A stretch of 64,000 bases of DNA from Sphingorhabdus_B arenilitoris (GTDB lineage Bacteria; Pseudomonadota; Alphaproteobacteria; Sphingomonadales; Sphingomonadaceae): the NCBI RefSeq assembly GCF_042651485.1, contig NZ_JBHSDH010000012.1:136040-200039 (forward strand), given 5' to 3'. The notes under the pieces are model-generated. The model did no database searches and was not told where the DNA came from. It saw nothing but the letters and a program-made list of their open reading frames with translations. Made by a program: the position numbers and the translations under genes. Below, one piece after another: positions 35,390 to 43,096 of the stretch (the stretch's first letter is position 1; the number at the start of each line of letters is the position of its first letter).

Positions 35390-36522
35390 CGGAATACCTC
35401 CGCCGGTTCGGTCTTTAACACGCTGCGCAGCGCCAACCAGCCGGTAATCAGGATCATGACCAGCACCACAATCGCCGTCGCCAGGGGGATCTGCCAAGGC
35501 ATATAGAAACCTTTAAAATCGGGAAGGTTGGCGTTGGCATAGATAAACACGGCTGCGCCCAATATACCGAAACCATATCCGATCAATCCGACCAGCAATG
35601 CCTGCGCTGCGACCATCATCCGGATTTTCCCATTGGTCACGCCAATAGCTTTCAGCGCGCCAAATTGTTTGATATTATCGCGGATGAACAGGCTGAATGT
35701 CAGGCCGACAATCGCAACGCCGACAATGACGCCTAGCAGCACGGTGATCCCGAAATTGATCGGAATGCCGGTATTTTCGATGATGAAATCAATTCCATCC
35801 TGTGCAAAATCGTCCCTCGTGCGGGCGCGCAGGCCGGTGCGTTCGGTAACGGCAGTGGCAAGCTGCTGTGCAGTCAGGCCGTCTTTACTTTGCGCGATGA
35901 CAAATGTCATGCGGTTGCGCGTGCCCGGTACGAACGATAGCGCGTTGGAATAGCGGGTATAGAGCGTCACCTGACTGGTGAAGCTGGGGTTGATATCGAC
36001 GATGCCGCGAATGATCGCCCGCCGGTCATTCAGTTCAAGCCGCATACCGATGGGGTCGACGCCTTCGCCGAATAGCTTCAGCGCGCCCACTTGATCAATA
36101 AACACTGCGTCAGGTTCATACAGCGCCTCTCGCGTGCCAGCGACGATATTGCGCGGCAATCCGATCAATGTGGCATCGTCAATACCGACAATGGCCACAC
36201 CCTCCAAATCGCCCTCTGGCGTGCGCACATTTGCAATAGATCGCAGCATGGGCACTGCCCATTCCACACCTTCGACCGATCGCACTTTATCAAGCGCCGT
36301 CGAAGGCATCGCATAACTGACATCAATGGTGCGGCTGACTGGGTCCATCACCCATACATTGCCGGTAGGGACATTATAAACCGCCGTGGCGCCCCGTTCG
36401 ATCAGATTCACAAATATCGTAAGCTGCTGCGAAATCAGCAAAGCCGAAAAGGCGACGCCGAACAAAAGGCCGAAAAACTTCTGCCGGTCGCCGGTGAGCA
36501 TACGGATGGCGATCCATGTCAT
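35386..36522 (-). CDS. ABC exporter permease (DevC/FtsX-like)
   Basis: A 378-residue permease. One helix near the N-terminus (FFGLLFGVAFSALLISQQLTIF) is followed by a large periplasmic domain (about residues 45-255). The C-terminal part holds three helices (NFGITVLLGVIVGVAIVGLTFSLFIRD, and two more) around a conserved FtsX-type coupling loop, FGALKAIGVTNGKI. This topology is that of DevC and MacB-like type VII exporters. These extrude periplasmic or membrane-derived substrates through an outer-membrane factor. The upstream frame extends to 36606; the ATG at 36522 is preferred because the MTWIAIRML start matches the family. Confidence 0.9.
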   Translation of the reverse strand: MTWIAIRMLTGDRQKFFGLLFGVAFSALLISQQLTIFVNLIERGATAVYNVPTGNVWVMDPVSRTIDVSYAMPSTALDKVRSVEGVEWAVPMLRSIANVRTPEGDLEGVAIVGIDDATLIGLPRNIVAGTREALYEPDAVFIDQVGALKLFGEGVDPIGMRLELNDRRAIIRGIVDINPSFTSQVTLYTRYSNALSFVPGTRNRMTFVIAQSKDGLTAQQLATAVTERTGLRARTRDDFAQDGIDFIIENTGIPINFGITVLLGVIVGVAIVGLTFSLFIRDNIKQFGALKAIGVTNGKIRMMVAAQALLVGLIGYGFGILGAAVFIYANANLPDFKGFYMPWQIPLATAIVVLVMILITGWLALRSVLKTEPAEVFR

Positions 36523-36596
36523 GTAGGCAGTCCATTCATTACCGGCTTCATACCTTTTCGGATTCGACTTGCTGGTAAGCATATGAATCCATATAC

Positions 36597-36630
36597 TGAA
36601 CGTCAACGTTTAATTATACGGAACCGTTCA
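36597..36630. promoter_or_regulatory. Candidate TetR operator
   Basis: TGAACG (36597-36602) and CGTTCA (36625-36630) form an inverted repeat in the 111-bp gap between the divergent TetR gene and the permease. A smaller palindrome, AACGTCAACGTT, lies inside at 36599-36610. The downstream half ends 3 bp before the regulator ATG. Position fits an operator controlling both directions; it has not been tested. Confidence 0.45.
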
Positions 36631-36633
36631 ATA

Positions 36634-37296
36634 ATGCCTGATCCGGCGGAAACTGAGATAACGCCTGCACCAAAAACTGGTCAGGGCCGCCCAGTCGATA
36701 CCAGCAAAAGTGCGGCAATTATAAAGGCGGCGCGGGATCAGTTTTTCAAAATCGGTTTTGCGCAAACCAGCATTGAATCGGTCGCGGCGCAGGCCAGTGT
36801 TTCAAAAGTGACCGTCTATAACCGCTTTGGCACAAAGGAGGCCTTGTTCGAGGCGTGCGTGGAGGCAGAATGCAACATCATGCGCGATAGCCTGAGCATC
36901 GAAGATATGGTGAGCGGTGACCTACGCGCCACTTTGGTCGGTTTTGGTATGAACATGATTGCCTTTTTGAGCCGTGATGAAATGACCCGGTTTGAAAGAC
37001 ATTTGGCAGTTGAAGCGGAACATAATCCGGACATCGGCACTTTGTTCCTCAATGCAGGGCCGCGCCGGTTGCATGGGGCACTATCCGCCTTGTTGGACCA
37101 AGCCGTTGCCGCTGGGAAACTCACTATAGATGATACCGCACTCGCCGCAGAGCATCTGGCAGGCATGATTAAGGGCCTCGCAGATTTGGAGCGCCGATTT
37201 GGGCAAGATGATCCCGACCATTTCGCAACAACCCAAAAACGCGTGAACAGCGCCGTCGATCTATTTTTAAAAGGCTATGGAAGGTCAGCGCAATAG
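36634..37296 (+). CDS. TetR-family transcriptional regulator
   Basis: A 220-residue regulator with an N-terminal TetR helix-turn-helix (AAIIKAARDQFFKIGFAQTS, then ESVAAQASVSKVTVYNRFG). The C-terminal part is a divergent effector domain. The frame is open well upstream, but the ATG at 36634 gives the standard length, and the extension runs into the divergent permease. TetR proteins usually repress a neighbouring exporter and release on ligand binding. Divergence from the ABC efflux operon with an inverted repeat between them supports that role here. Confidence 0.9.
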   Translation: MPDPAETEITPAPKTGQGRPVDTSKSAAIIKAARDQFFKIGFAQTSIESVAAQASVSKVTVYNRFGTKEALFEACVEAECNIMRDSLSIEDMVSGDLRATLVGFGMNMIAFLSRDEMTRFERHLAVEAEHNPDIGTLFLNAGPRRLHGALSALLDQAVAAGKLTIDDTALAAEHLAGMIKGLADLERRFGQDDPDHFATTQKRVNSAVDLFLKGYGRSAQ

Positions 37297-37361
37297 CCAG
37301 CCTCTTAATGTGAAACGGGAGGCCCCTATTATCGAGACGTTCGCGTGCATCATGCCCGCCA

Positions 37362-37622
37362 TTAGCAGCTGTCTGGTTCGGTTACTTTCGGCCCATTGAT
37401 GTTCAGCAAACCATGCATCACCGCGCAGGCGATCATGTTACTGCGATTTTTGGCTCGCAGCTTCAGCCGGATATTTTCGATATGCCGGTCGACGGTGCGC
37501 GGTGCGATGTCGAGATGCTTGGCGGCTTCTTTGGTGGATAGACCTTGGGCGATATGCTCCAAAACTTCCATTTCGCGGTTGGTCAATTCCGGTTCATTGG
37601 TAAAATCATTTTTGTGCAACAT
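37362..37622 (-). CDS. Stand-alone LuxR-type HTH regulator
   Basis: An 86-residue protein that consists almost entirely of a LuxR/FixJ DNA-binding domain: LTNREMEVLEHIAQGLSTKE followed by KHLDIAPRTVDRHIENIRLK and the tail helices. There is no receiver or autoinducer domain. Proteins like this work as single-domain response regulators, or as FixJ-type helpers. Its promoter region contains the 12-bp palindrome at 37661. It faces away from the Crp-type regulator across 464 bp and is the left-hand gene of the Fap-like region. A role in controlling that region is inferred from position only. Confidence 0.85.
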   Translation of the reverse strand: MLHKNDFTNEPELTNREMEVLEHIAQGLSTKEAAKHLDIAPRTVDRHIENIRLKLRAKNRSNMIACAVMHGLLNINGPKVTEPDSC

Positions 37623-38086
37623 GGTGAGCTATCCCTTCCATTGGTCACCTGTGCGCCGAATGTGACGTCACAAACTTGCCCCCATGTCGCTGCCTTTCAC
37701 ACAGCTTAAAAGTTAAAACAAAAAACGAACGCGTATGCAGCCCGAAACAAATCCCTCTGTTTGCCAAAGAGATATAGCATCTCAGCCGGCCTATAGATAG
37801 TATCTTAACCCAAGCAGTTCCGCGCCGTATAGGACAAAAGCGCAACGGTAACCGCTCTGATTTTACGTCATTTTAAATATGTAAAGAGCGGCATGGGTAA
37901 TATCCCTACGTAGTTTTCCATAGGTGAAATCCTGTGTTGGACGAGTCTAGCGACTCACTGGATAGACGCAATGGGCAGCCGGCGGGTATCATCCGCCCAT
38001 CAACTTTCACATGTTGTGTTTCAAAACTGGCCGATGGGTAACAAGCCCGGGGCATAATGGGTCGCGCTTTAGGAGAGGTAGCGCGA
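37623..38086. other. 464-bp intergenic control region between two regulators
   Basis: No ORF is supported on either strand. It carries the palindrome TGTGACGTCACA (37661-37672), an AT-rich stretch near 37710-37745, an 8-bp palindrome CTACGTAG (37908-37915), and the 5' region of the Crp-type gene, whose GGAGAGG Shine-Dalgarno is at 38072. The length and the presence of two divergent regulators suggest a shared control region for the neighbouring secretion genes. Confidence 0.5.
37661..37672. promoter_or_regulatory. TGTGACGTCACA palindrome (Crp-like half-sites)
   Basis: A perfect 12-bp palindrome with TGTGA and TCACA half-sites spaced by two bases; canonical E. coli CRP sites have six. It lies 39 bp upstream of the LuxR-type start codon. 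The nearby Crp/FixK-type regulator is the natural candidate ligand, but binding is not shown. Confidence 0.4.
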
Positions 38087-38821
38087 ATGGAACATGTATC
38101 AGAAAATGGGCGCCAGAAAATGCAACTGGCAGAAAATAGCCGCAGGCTATTTGGCATTAAGCAGGCGATACGCTGCACCAGTTTGAAATTTCATGCAGGA
38201 CAGATGATTTTCGAAGAGGGGCAGCGCGCAAATCGCTGGTATGAAGTGCTGCATGGCACGGTTCGGACCTGCCGTTTTCATATTGACGGCAGCCGTCATT
38301 TAACCGGATTTTACTTTGCCGGCGATGTGTTTGGGGCCGATTATGGCCAATATGGAGCCGCTGCAGAAGCCGTCACCGATGTTGATGTGCTGTGTTACCG
38401 CGTTGGAGATTTTTCCAGCGGTCCCGGCGCCCCGCCGCCCGAGGATGGAAAGCTGTCCATTCTGTTTCGGGCCATTAACTGTGCGCAGCGATACCAATAT
38501 ATTATGGGCCACCGCACCGCACACGAACGTCTGGCCGCTTTTCTTCTGTGTCTAAAGCAGCAGGAGGGGAGGAGCAGCTTCATCCGTCTGCCCATGTCGC
38601 GCAGTGATATTGCCGATTTCCTGGGCCTTACCATCCATACCGTCAGCCGCACCTTTACCGAACTTGCGCGGCGCGAGTTGATCAAAATTGATGGACGAAA
38701 TGGCGTTTTCATCCTCGACCATCGCGGCTTGTGCGACCTTGCAGGGGAAGAAGACGGCGGGGTTCCGCCAGCCATTGGCGGCGACAGCGATGATTATCCT
38801 GGTGCTTTATCGGCCGCTTAA
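38087..38821 (+). CDS. Crp/Fnr (FixK-like) transcriptional regulator
   Basis: A 244-residue regulator with a cNMP-binding-like beta-roll (LKFHAGQMIFEEGQRANRWY, then LTGFYFAGDVFGADYGQY) and a C-terminal winged helix (PMSRSDIADFLGLTIHTVSR). There is no N-terminal cluster of cysteines, so it is not an iron-sulfur Fnr; it is closest to FixK or CRP types. The ATG at 38087 has GGAGAGG at the right distance; the ATG at 38057 lacks one. It is co-oriented with the beta-barrel protein 48 bp downstream, which suggests joint transcription. Confidence 0.88.
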   Translation: MEHVSENGRQKMQLAENSRRLFGIKQAIRCTSLKFHAGQMIFEEGQRANRWYEVLHGTVRTCRFHIDGSRHLTGFYFAGDVFGADYGQYGAAAEAVTDVDVLCYRVGDFSSGPGAPPPEDGKLSILFRAINCAQRYQYIMGHRTAHERLAAFLLCLKQQEGRSSFIRLPMSRSDIADFLGLTIHTVSRTFTELARRELIKIDGRNGVFILDHRGLCDLAGEEDGGVPPAIGGDSDDYPGALSAA

Positions 38822-38869
38822 CGGGGCGGTTCCCTCCCGCCATAAAATAAAAAATTCTGGAGAAATCCA

Positions 38870-40375
38870 ATGCAAACATTTTCCAACAAAGCCATTTTAA
38901 CGGCGGGCGCAATCCCGGTATCATTTATCATGACATTGACACCAGCCCAGGCCGATAGCGGAATTTCGCTTGCGCTTGGCAATGTACAAATCCTCGCCTT
39001 TGCCGCGAAAGGGAGTATCATAGAAGGTGATCCCGACAAAAGCTGGAAAGCCGTGCTCGCGGCCTATGAGGGCCGTTATGCGGCATTTCCGGACGAAGCA
39101 CCCCTCGGTGAGAACAAGCCGGGCGCAGAGCAGGGGCAAAGCGATATTTTGGGCGCGTTAACAGCGATACAGGCTGAGCTAGCGGAGCAAAAAAAGCTGA
39201 TCACCCGGCAAAGCGAAATCATCGAGGCGCAGAATCAGAAAATCGCCGAACTGGAAAACCGCAATATGGCAAACCAGACAGCAGGCGGGCAGCCTTTTTT
39301 GAAGACGGAACCTTTATGGGCCCTATCGGAATATCGCGGTGCCGGATCCGTTCAAGATAACGGCCCGGGCGGCGAAGGAAATCGCGGTGGCACAAACGCA
39401 GCGCCAGCCGATGATTTGCCCGACGGGCCCGTGGGCGAAGCGCCGCCCGAGAGCCAGAATATTGAACAAAAAGCGCAGGCAGTTCCCGAAGGGCAAGGCG
39501 TGCTGACCCCGCGCGGGACTTTTGTGCTGGACCCCTCCATCGAATATACAAGGTCGTCGACAAACCGGTTGGTTTTCCGGGGCATCGAGCTGATCCCCGG
39601 AATACAGATTGGCGCGATTGAGGCAAGTGATGCCGACCGCGATACGATAATCGCGACGGCAGCGGCTCGTTACGGCATTACCAGTAGATTGGAGATCGAA
39701 GCCCGATTGCCGCTATTATACCGCAAGGACCGCATTGAGGTTGTGCAACAACGCGATGAACAATTGGTGCGCGAAATCGGTTTAGAAGAAACGGCGATTG
39801 GCGATGCCGAATTCGCCATTCGTTACCAGCTCAATACACCCAAACCGCTGCAGCCAATCTGGGTCGCTGGTCTGCGTGTCAAAACCGATACTGGCAAAAG
39901 CCCCTATGAAATCCCATTTGATGAATTTGGCGTAGCCACCGGCCTTGCCACAGGTTCTGGATTTTGGGGTGTGCAGCCCAGCATCAGCTTCCTGCTCCCC
40001 TCCGACCCTGTCGTCATTTATGGCGGCGCTGGTTATTTATGGAATATCGCGCGCGATATTGACCGGGTGGTTGGTGATGTGCGGGTCGGCCGGGTAAACC
40101 CGGGTGATGCGATTAATGCCAGCGTGGGCTTTGGCTTTGCGCTGAATCCGCGCTTCTCATTTTCCTTGGGCTACCGGCATAATTACATATTTTCGACCAG
40201 CACTGAATTGGGCGACACTGTGCAAAATAGCAACGATATACAGGTCGGCTCGTTCAACTTTGGCATGTCCTACCGGTTGACCGAGCGGACCTCATTGAAC
40301 CTCGGTTTTCAATTTGGCGTAACAGAAGATGCCCCAGATGTGGGCATAGTCATGCGCATACCGGTTACATTCTGA
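38870..40375 (+). CDS. Coiled-coil plus beta-barrel outer-membrane channel (FapF-like)
   Basis: A 501-residue exported protein. A signal peptide (about residues 1-27, ending in PAQA) is followed by an N-terminal region and a clear coiled coil (about residues 92-132: ILGALTAIQAELAEQKKLIT and IIEAQNQKIAELENR). A Pro/Gly-rich linker (about 140-200) leads into a barrel of alternating strands, with FRGIELIPGIQIG, SRLEIEARLPLLYRK and a final residue Phe (RIPVTF), typical of outer-membrane barrels. Coiled coil followed by barrel is the FapF layout, where the N-terminal helices plug the pore. A GGAG precedes the ATG. It faces the peptidase and substrate genes across a strong terminator. Confidence 0.75.
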   Translation: MQTFSNKAILTAGAIPVSFIMTLTPAQADSGISLALGNVQILAFAAKGSIIEGDPDKSWKAVLAAYEGRYAAFPDEAPLGENKPGAEQGQSDILGALTAIQAELAEQKKLITRQSEIIEAQNQKIAELENRNMANQTAGGQPFLKTEPLWALSEYRGAGSVQDNGPGGEGNRGGTNAAPADDLPDGPVGEAPPESQNIEQKAQAVPEGQGVLTPRGTFVLDPSIEYTRSSTNRLVFRGIELIPGIQIGAIEASDADRDTIIATAAARYGITSRLEIEARLPLLYRKDRIEVVQQRDEQLVREIGLEETAIGDAEFAIRYQLNTPKPLQPIWVAGLRVKTDTGKSPYEIPFDEFGVATGLATGSGFWGVQPSISFLLPSDPVVIYGGAGYLWNIARDIDRVVGDVRVGRVNPGDAINASVGFGFALNPRFSFSLGYRHNYIFSTSTELGDTVQNSNDIQVGSFNFGMSYRLTERTSLNLGFQFGVTEDAPDVGIVMRIPVTF

Positions 40376-40392
40376 GCCATATTTGGGCAGAT

Positions 40393-40445
40393 AAAAGCCG
40401 TTCGCCACGGCTGATTTTTGAGCAGCGTGGCGAACGGCTTTTTTT
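40393..40445. terminator. Strong bidirectional terminator
   Basis: A perfect 17-bp stem (AAAAGCCGTTCGCCACG at 40393-40409, partner at 40426-40442) with a 16-nt loop. T residues continue on the plus strand and A residues on the other, so it terminates both the channel gene and the convergent secreted-protein gene. Confidence 0.9.
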
Positions 40446-40478
40446 GTTTTCATGTGAGGGCGGATTAGGGTCCGGATC

Positions 40479-41090
40479 CTAATTTCCCAAACCGCCAATC
40501 GCCCCTTGCCGAGCTGCATCATCAAGCGCGCCCGCCATGCGTTCAAACATCAGGCCAGCGCGAAAATCTTCATAGCCGCCGATGTCGATTGTGGCATTCA
40601 GCTCCTGGACTGCTGAAAAACCATCGGCTGTGTTGATCAGGCGGTTTTGAACGCCCTCGTCGGTGACATGGGATATGGCGGTACGCCCGCCGTTGAGCAG
40701 ATATACGGGTGCTTCGCCAATCTGCATACGGATCGCTCCGTTGGACAATATCCGCCCTTCCAATACCGACGCGTCTACAGCGGTAAGACCGGGTGCAGCG
40801 GTTTGTGTGGTTTGGGCGCCTTCATCGGTCCAATTTAATATCGTGTGGAGCATCAAATTTCCGTCAACATATGTGCGAATATCAGCGCCAAAATGAATAT
40901 TCATCCCCGACCAGATAAAACCACCGCGCAGCCGGTCAAGCGTTTCGTCGCTCATCAAAACTGGCATGGCAGACATATCTGATTTGCGGATAACGTCATC
41001 GCGCGCGGCGCAGGGTGCGGGCATTGTCACCGCGAATATAAGCGCGGCGGCGGCGATGGTAGGATAGAGTAATTTGCGGGATAGGGGCAT
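40479..41090 (-). CDS. Exported protein with LRGG motif (candidate C39 substrate or accessory)
   Basis: A 203-residue protein with a signal peptide (PLSRKLLYPTIAAAALIFAV, cleavage near PCAA). Shortly after, in the mature N-terminus, is MSDETLDRLRGGF: acidic-leucine residues ending in Gly-Gly, as in the double-glycine leaders cut by C39 peptidases. The remainder is hydrophilic with alternating strands (IRTYVDGNLMLHTILNW, AIRMQIGEAPVYLLNGG). It has no cysteine after the signal. It follows the C39 peptidase by 10 bp in the same operon. I do not recognise the family; FapA- or FapE-like accessory roles are possible. Confidence 0.7.
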   Translation of the reverse strand: MPLSRKLLYPTIAAAALIFAVTMPAPCAARDDVIRKSDMSAMPVLMSDETLDRLRGGFIWSGMNIHFGADIRTYVDGNLMLHTILNWTDEGAQTTQTAAPGLTAVDASVLEGRILSNGAIRMQIGEAPVYLLNGGRTAISHVTDEGVQNRLINTADGFSAVQELNATIDIGGYEDFRAGLMFERMAGALDDAARQGAIGGLGN

Positions 41091-41100
41091 GATTTTTCTC

Positions 41101-41889
41101 TTATCTGACTGTACCAACACGCACATCCACAAGGAATTCCGGCGTCAGTTGGTAGGTGGGGGGAAGGTGCGAGGTAAGGTCACCAATGGCTGCTGTGGTC
41201 AGCACTTGGTCTGTCGGCGCTTTCGACCAGGGGTCCCAATCTTTTGCCAGATTATACACCGGACGTTTGGTGATTGGGCCGTCCATAATGGCCAGAACAA
41301 CGCCATTCCAGTAACGCCGAAATTCCGCCAGCGGATATTTTTTCAACCCTTGAATGGAATCGCCAACCAGGACTTGGTTTGCCGACTGTCCCTTTACGAC
41401 CACAAAATGTTTGAAGCCGTTTATGTCCAGAAGAACGATGACAGGGCGTTTAATCTCAATAAGCTGGTTGGGCTGTATCTTAAACCCCTCGGCTCTATAC
41501 CCGACCGATTGCAAATAATTGCGCATATCGAGCATCGAAAAGCCAACCTTGCGAATGGTTTCTTTGTCGCCCAGGTTCCACATGGCGCGGAACGGATCCG
41601 CTTCATTGGTCGGCCGGCCGTAATGATGGGTCAGCAGAGTCGCAACCGCCGCCGAACCGCAACTAAAATCATATCGTTGCCTTACGACGGAGCGAAAAGG
41701 GATTTCCCAGTAGGTCATCACGTTGACCGAATAATCCCCGCCAATTGCTTCTCGGCCGAGTTTGACCTGCGCGTCCAATGTCGCGCTTTGCAGCAATATT
41801 GCTGCGGCGAATGCCATTGCACCGCCTTTCCAAATTATCTTGGATGGCGGCGCTTTGGCGGCTTTGGGGCGGAGGGATCGCATAGCCAA
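41101..41889 (-). CDS. C39-family cysteine peptidase (FapD-like)
   Basis: A 262-residue peptidase. The N-terminal hydrophobic segment (MAFAAAILLQSATLDAQ) serves as a signal peptide or anchor. The C39 active site is complete: oxyanion Gln71 and nucleophile Cys77 in RQRYDFSCGSAAVATLL, His161 in FKHFVVVKG, and Asp177 in VGDSIQGL. C39 peptidases cut after Gly-Gly. Most are fused to ABC exporters, but this one is stand-alone and periplasmic, like FapD of the Pseudomonas amyloid system. Three secreted proteins with or without LRGG motifs flank it. The start at 41889 is three bases after the preceding stop; 41883 is also possible. Confidence 0.85.
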   Translation of the reverse strand: MAMRSLRPKAAKAPPSKIIWKGGAMAFAAAILLQSATLDAQVKLGREAIGGDYSVNVMTYWEIPFRSVVRQRYDFSCGSAAVATLLTHHYGRPTNEADPFRAMWNLGDKETIRKVGFSMLDMRNYLQSVGYRAEGFKIQPNQLIEIKRPVIVLLDINGFKHFVVVKGQSANQVLVGDSIQGLKKYPLAEFRRYWNGVVLAIMDGPITKRPVYNLAKDWDPWSKAPTDQVLTTAAIGDLTSHLPPTYQLTPEFLVDVRVGTVR

Positions 41890-41892
41890 AGC

Positions 41893-42297
41893 CTATTCGC
41901 TGACGTTCAGCGTTACCGACAGGCCCGCTTGCAGCGAGGATTGCGCGCCGGTGTTGAACACGAAATTGCCGAGCCCGTTAAAGTTGGACAGAGCATTATC
42001 GCCGAGGTTAACGTCCCCGGCGGTAAAATTGCCGCCGATAACATTGCCTGTATTGGTGGAATTTAGCGTTTGATTGTTAATCGCAATTTGCGCGCCACCC
42101 CGCAATTGGCTGAGCTCGCCAAGCGATACCATACCCGAAGGCGTTTCTGGTTTTTGTTCGGTCAAATGCGCTGGATTTTTTTGCAGCTCCGATGCTTGGT
42201 CGGTGCCGGGCATATTTTGTGCCTGAGCATTTGCGGCATTCGCCAAAGAGGCGGGTAGAGCTGCAATGATGAGCAGCCGTGTAAGATAGGTCATCAT
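41893..42297 (-). CDS. Small exported protein with LRGG motif (candidate secreted subunit)
   Basis: A 134-residue protein. A signal peptide (TYLTRLLIIAALPASLANA) is followed by a charged linker and then MVSLGELSQLRGG, which matches the G-E-L-S-x-L-x-G-G form of double-glycine leaders. What follows the glycines is a short low-complexity strand-forming sequence rich in Asn, Gly, Thr and Leu (INNQTLNSTNTGNVIGGNF, LGDNALSNFNGLGNFVFN, SLQAGLSVTLNV), with no cysteine. That looks like an amyloid or nucleator repeat. Two adjacent ATG codons share the GGAG Shine-Dalgarno; I use the first. Immediately upstream of the C39 peptidase gene. Confidence 0.7.
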   Translation of the reverse strand: MMTYLTRLLIIAALPASLANAANAQAQNMPGTDQASELQKNPAHLTEQKPETPSGMVSLGELSQLRGGAQIAINNQTLNSTNTGNVIGGNFTAGDVNLGDNALSNFNGLGNFVFNTGAQSSLQAGLSVTLNVSE

Positions 42298-42368
42298 CTT
42301 TACTCCGGTTAGATTAGGGGTGTGGCGGACCCTTGCTTGGGGGGAAAGGTCCGCCACAGCGGGAAGGC

Positions 42369-42893
42369 TTAATCGCCTCCGCCACCGCCGCCGCCAGCAC
42401 CAGCTGCGCTGCTGCCGTCACCAAAGTTGATGGTGCCTTGTGCCGCGATATTGGTCGCTGCTTGGGCGTTGGAGTTGATGCCGGTGTTCCATGCTTGGTT
42501 CAAAATACCAGCAAAGGCTGCAAATGCGCTTCCGCGCACTTCGTTATTGCCGCTATTATAACCAACCGGAGCCGGGGTTCCGTCTTCACCATCAAGATCG
42601 ACTAGCTCATCCATTTGCGAGTTGGTGTTCACTGCGTTGAGCAGTTGATTGGCCGATACTGTGTTATTGTTGCTGCCCACATCATTCGCGGTGAGCGAAT
42701 TGTCCTGCGAATTGTCGGTTTGGGCTTGCAGGTAAATATCCAGCAAGTCGTTCACGACAATTGTATCGCTATTGTCACCGGCGGCGCCGGTGGTGTCATT
42801 GTCATTATCTTGTGCTTGCTGAGCAAATGCGGGGGCACCTGCTGCCAATGCACATACAGCTACGGATGCTGCTATTTTTTTTACCATTTTCAT
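42369..42893 (-). CDS. Asn/Gln-rich secreted protein (candidate amyloid subunit)
   Basis: A 174-residue protein with a clean signal peptide (MKMVKKIAASVAVCALAAGA, cleavage at AFA/QQAQ). The mature part is rich in Asn, Gln, Asp, Ala and Gly (SLTANDVGSNNNTVSANQLL, WNTGINSNAQAATNIAAQG) and ends in a run of Gly and Ala followed by Asp. It has no cysteine in the mature part. AAAGGAG is seven bases before the ATG, a strong ribosome-binding site as expected for an abundant product. First gene of the operon that includes the C39 peptidase. I infer a structural subunit; there is no sequence family I can name. Confidence 0.68.
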   Translation of the reverse strand: MKMVKKIAASVAVCALAAGAPAFAQQAQDNDNDTTGAAGDNSDTIVVNDLLDIYLQAQTDNSQDNSLTANDVGSNNNTVSANQLLNAVNTNSQMDELVDLDGEDGTPAPVGYNSGNNEVRGSAFAAFAGILNQAWNTGINSNAQAATNIAAQGTINFGDGSSAAGAGGGGGGGD

Positions 42894-42927
42894 GGGTCTT
42901 CTCCTTTAGGTCGCAGGCATCTTTTGT

Positions 42928-42947
42928 TTCCCAATTGGCGTTGGGAA
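42928..42947. promoter_or_regulatory. Inverted repeat upstream of the secreted-protein operon
   Basis: TTCCCAA and TTGGGAA separated by six bases (42935-42940), 35-54 bp upstream of the Asn/Gln-rich gene start. It could be an operator or a hairpin in the 5' untranslated region. Confidence 0.35.
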
Positions 42948-43096
42948 GGGGGAAAGAGGCCCTGTTTATTACCGCTTATTGCGGCAAGACCGTGATAGGT
43001 GGAAACGAGACGCGGCTTGTTGCGATATGGCAAAAGCAGCGAAATTTTTTTGTCGGCGATTGTTTTTGGTGAGGGCCTAGGTCCTGACCCTACACG

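Noticed and set aside
36091..36633. N-terminal extension of the TetR regulator by about 180 residues
   Set aside because: The extension is antisense to the permease gene and the ATG at 36634 gives a normal TetR length.
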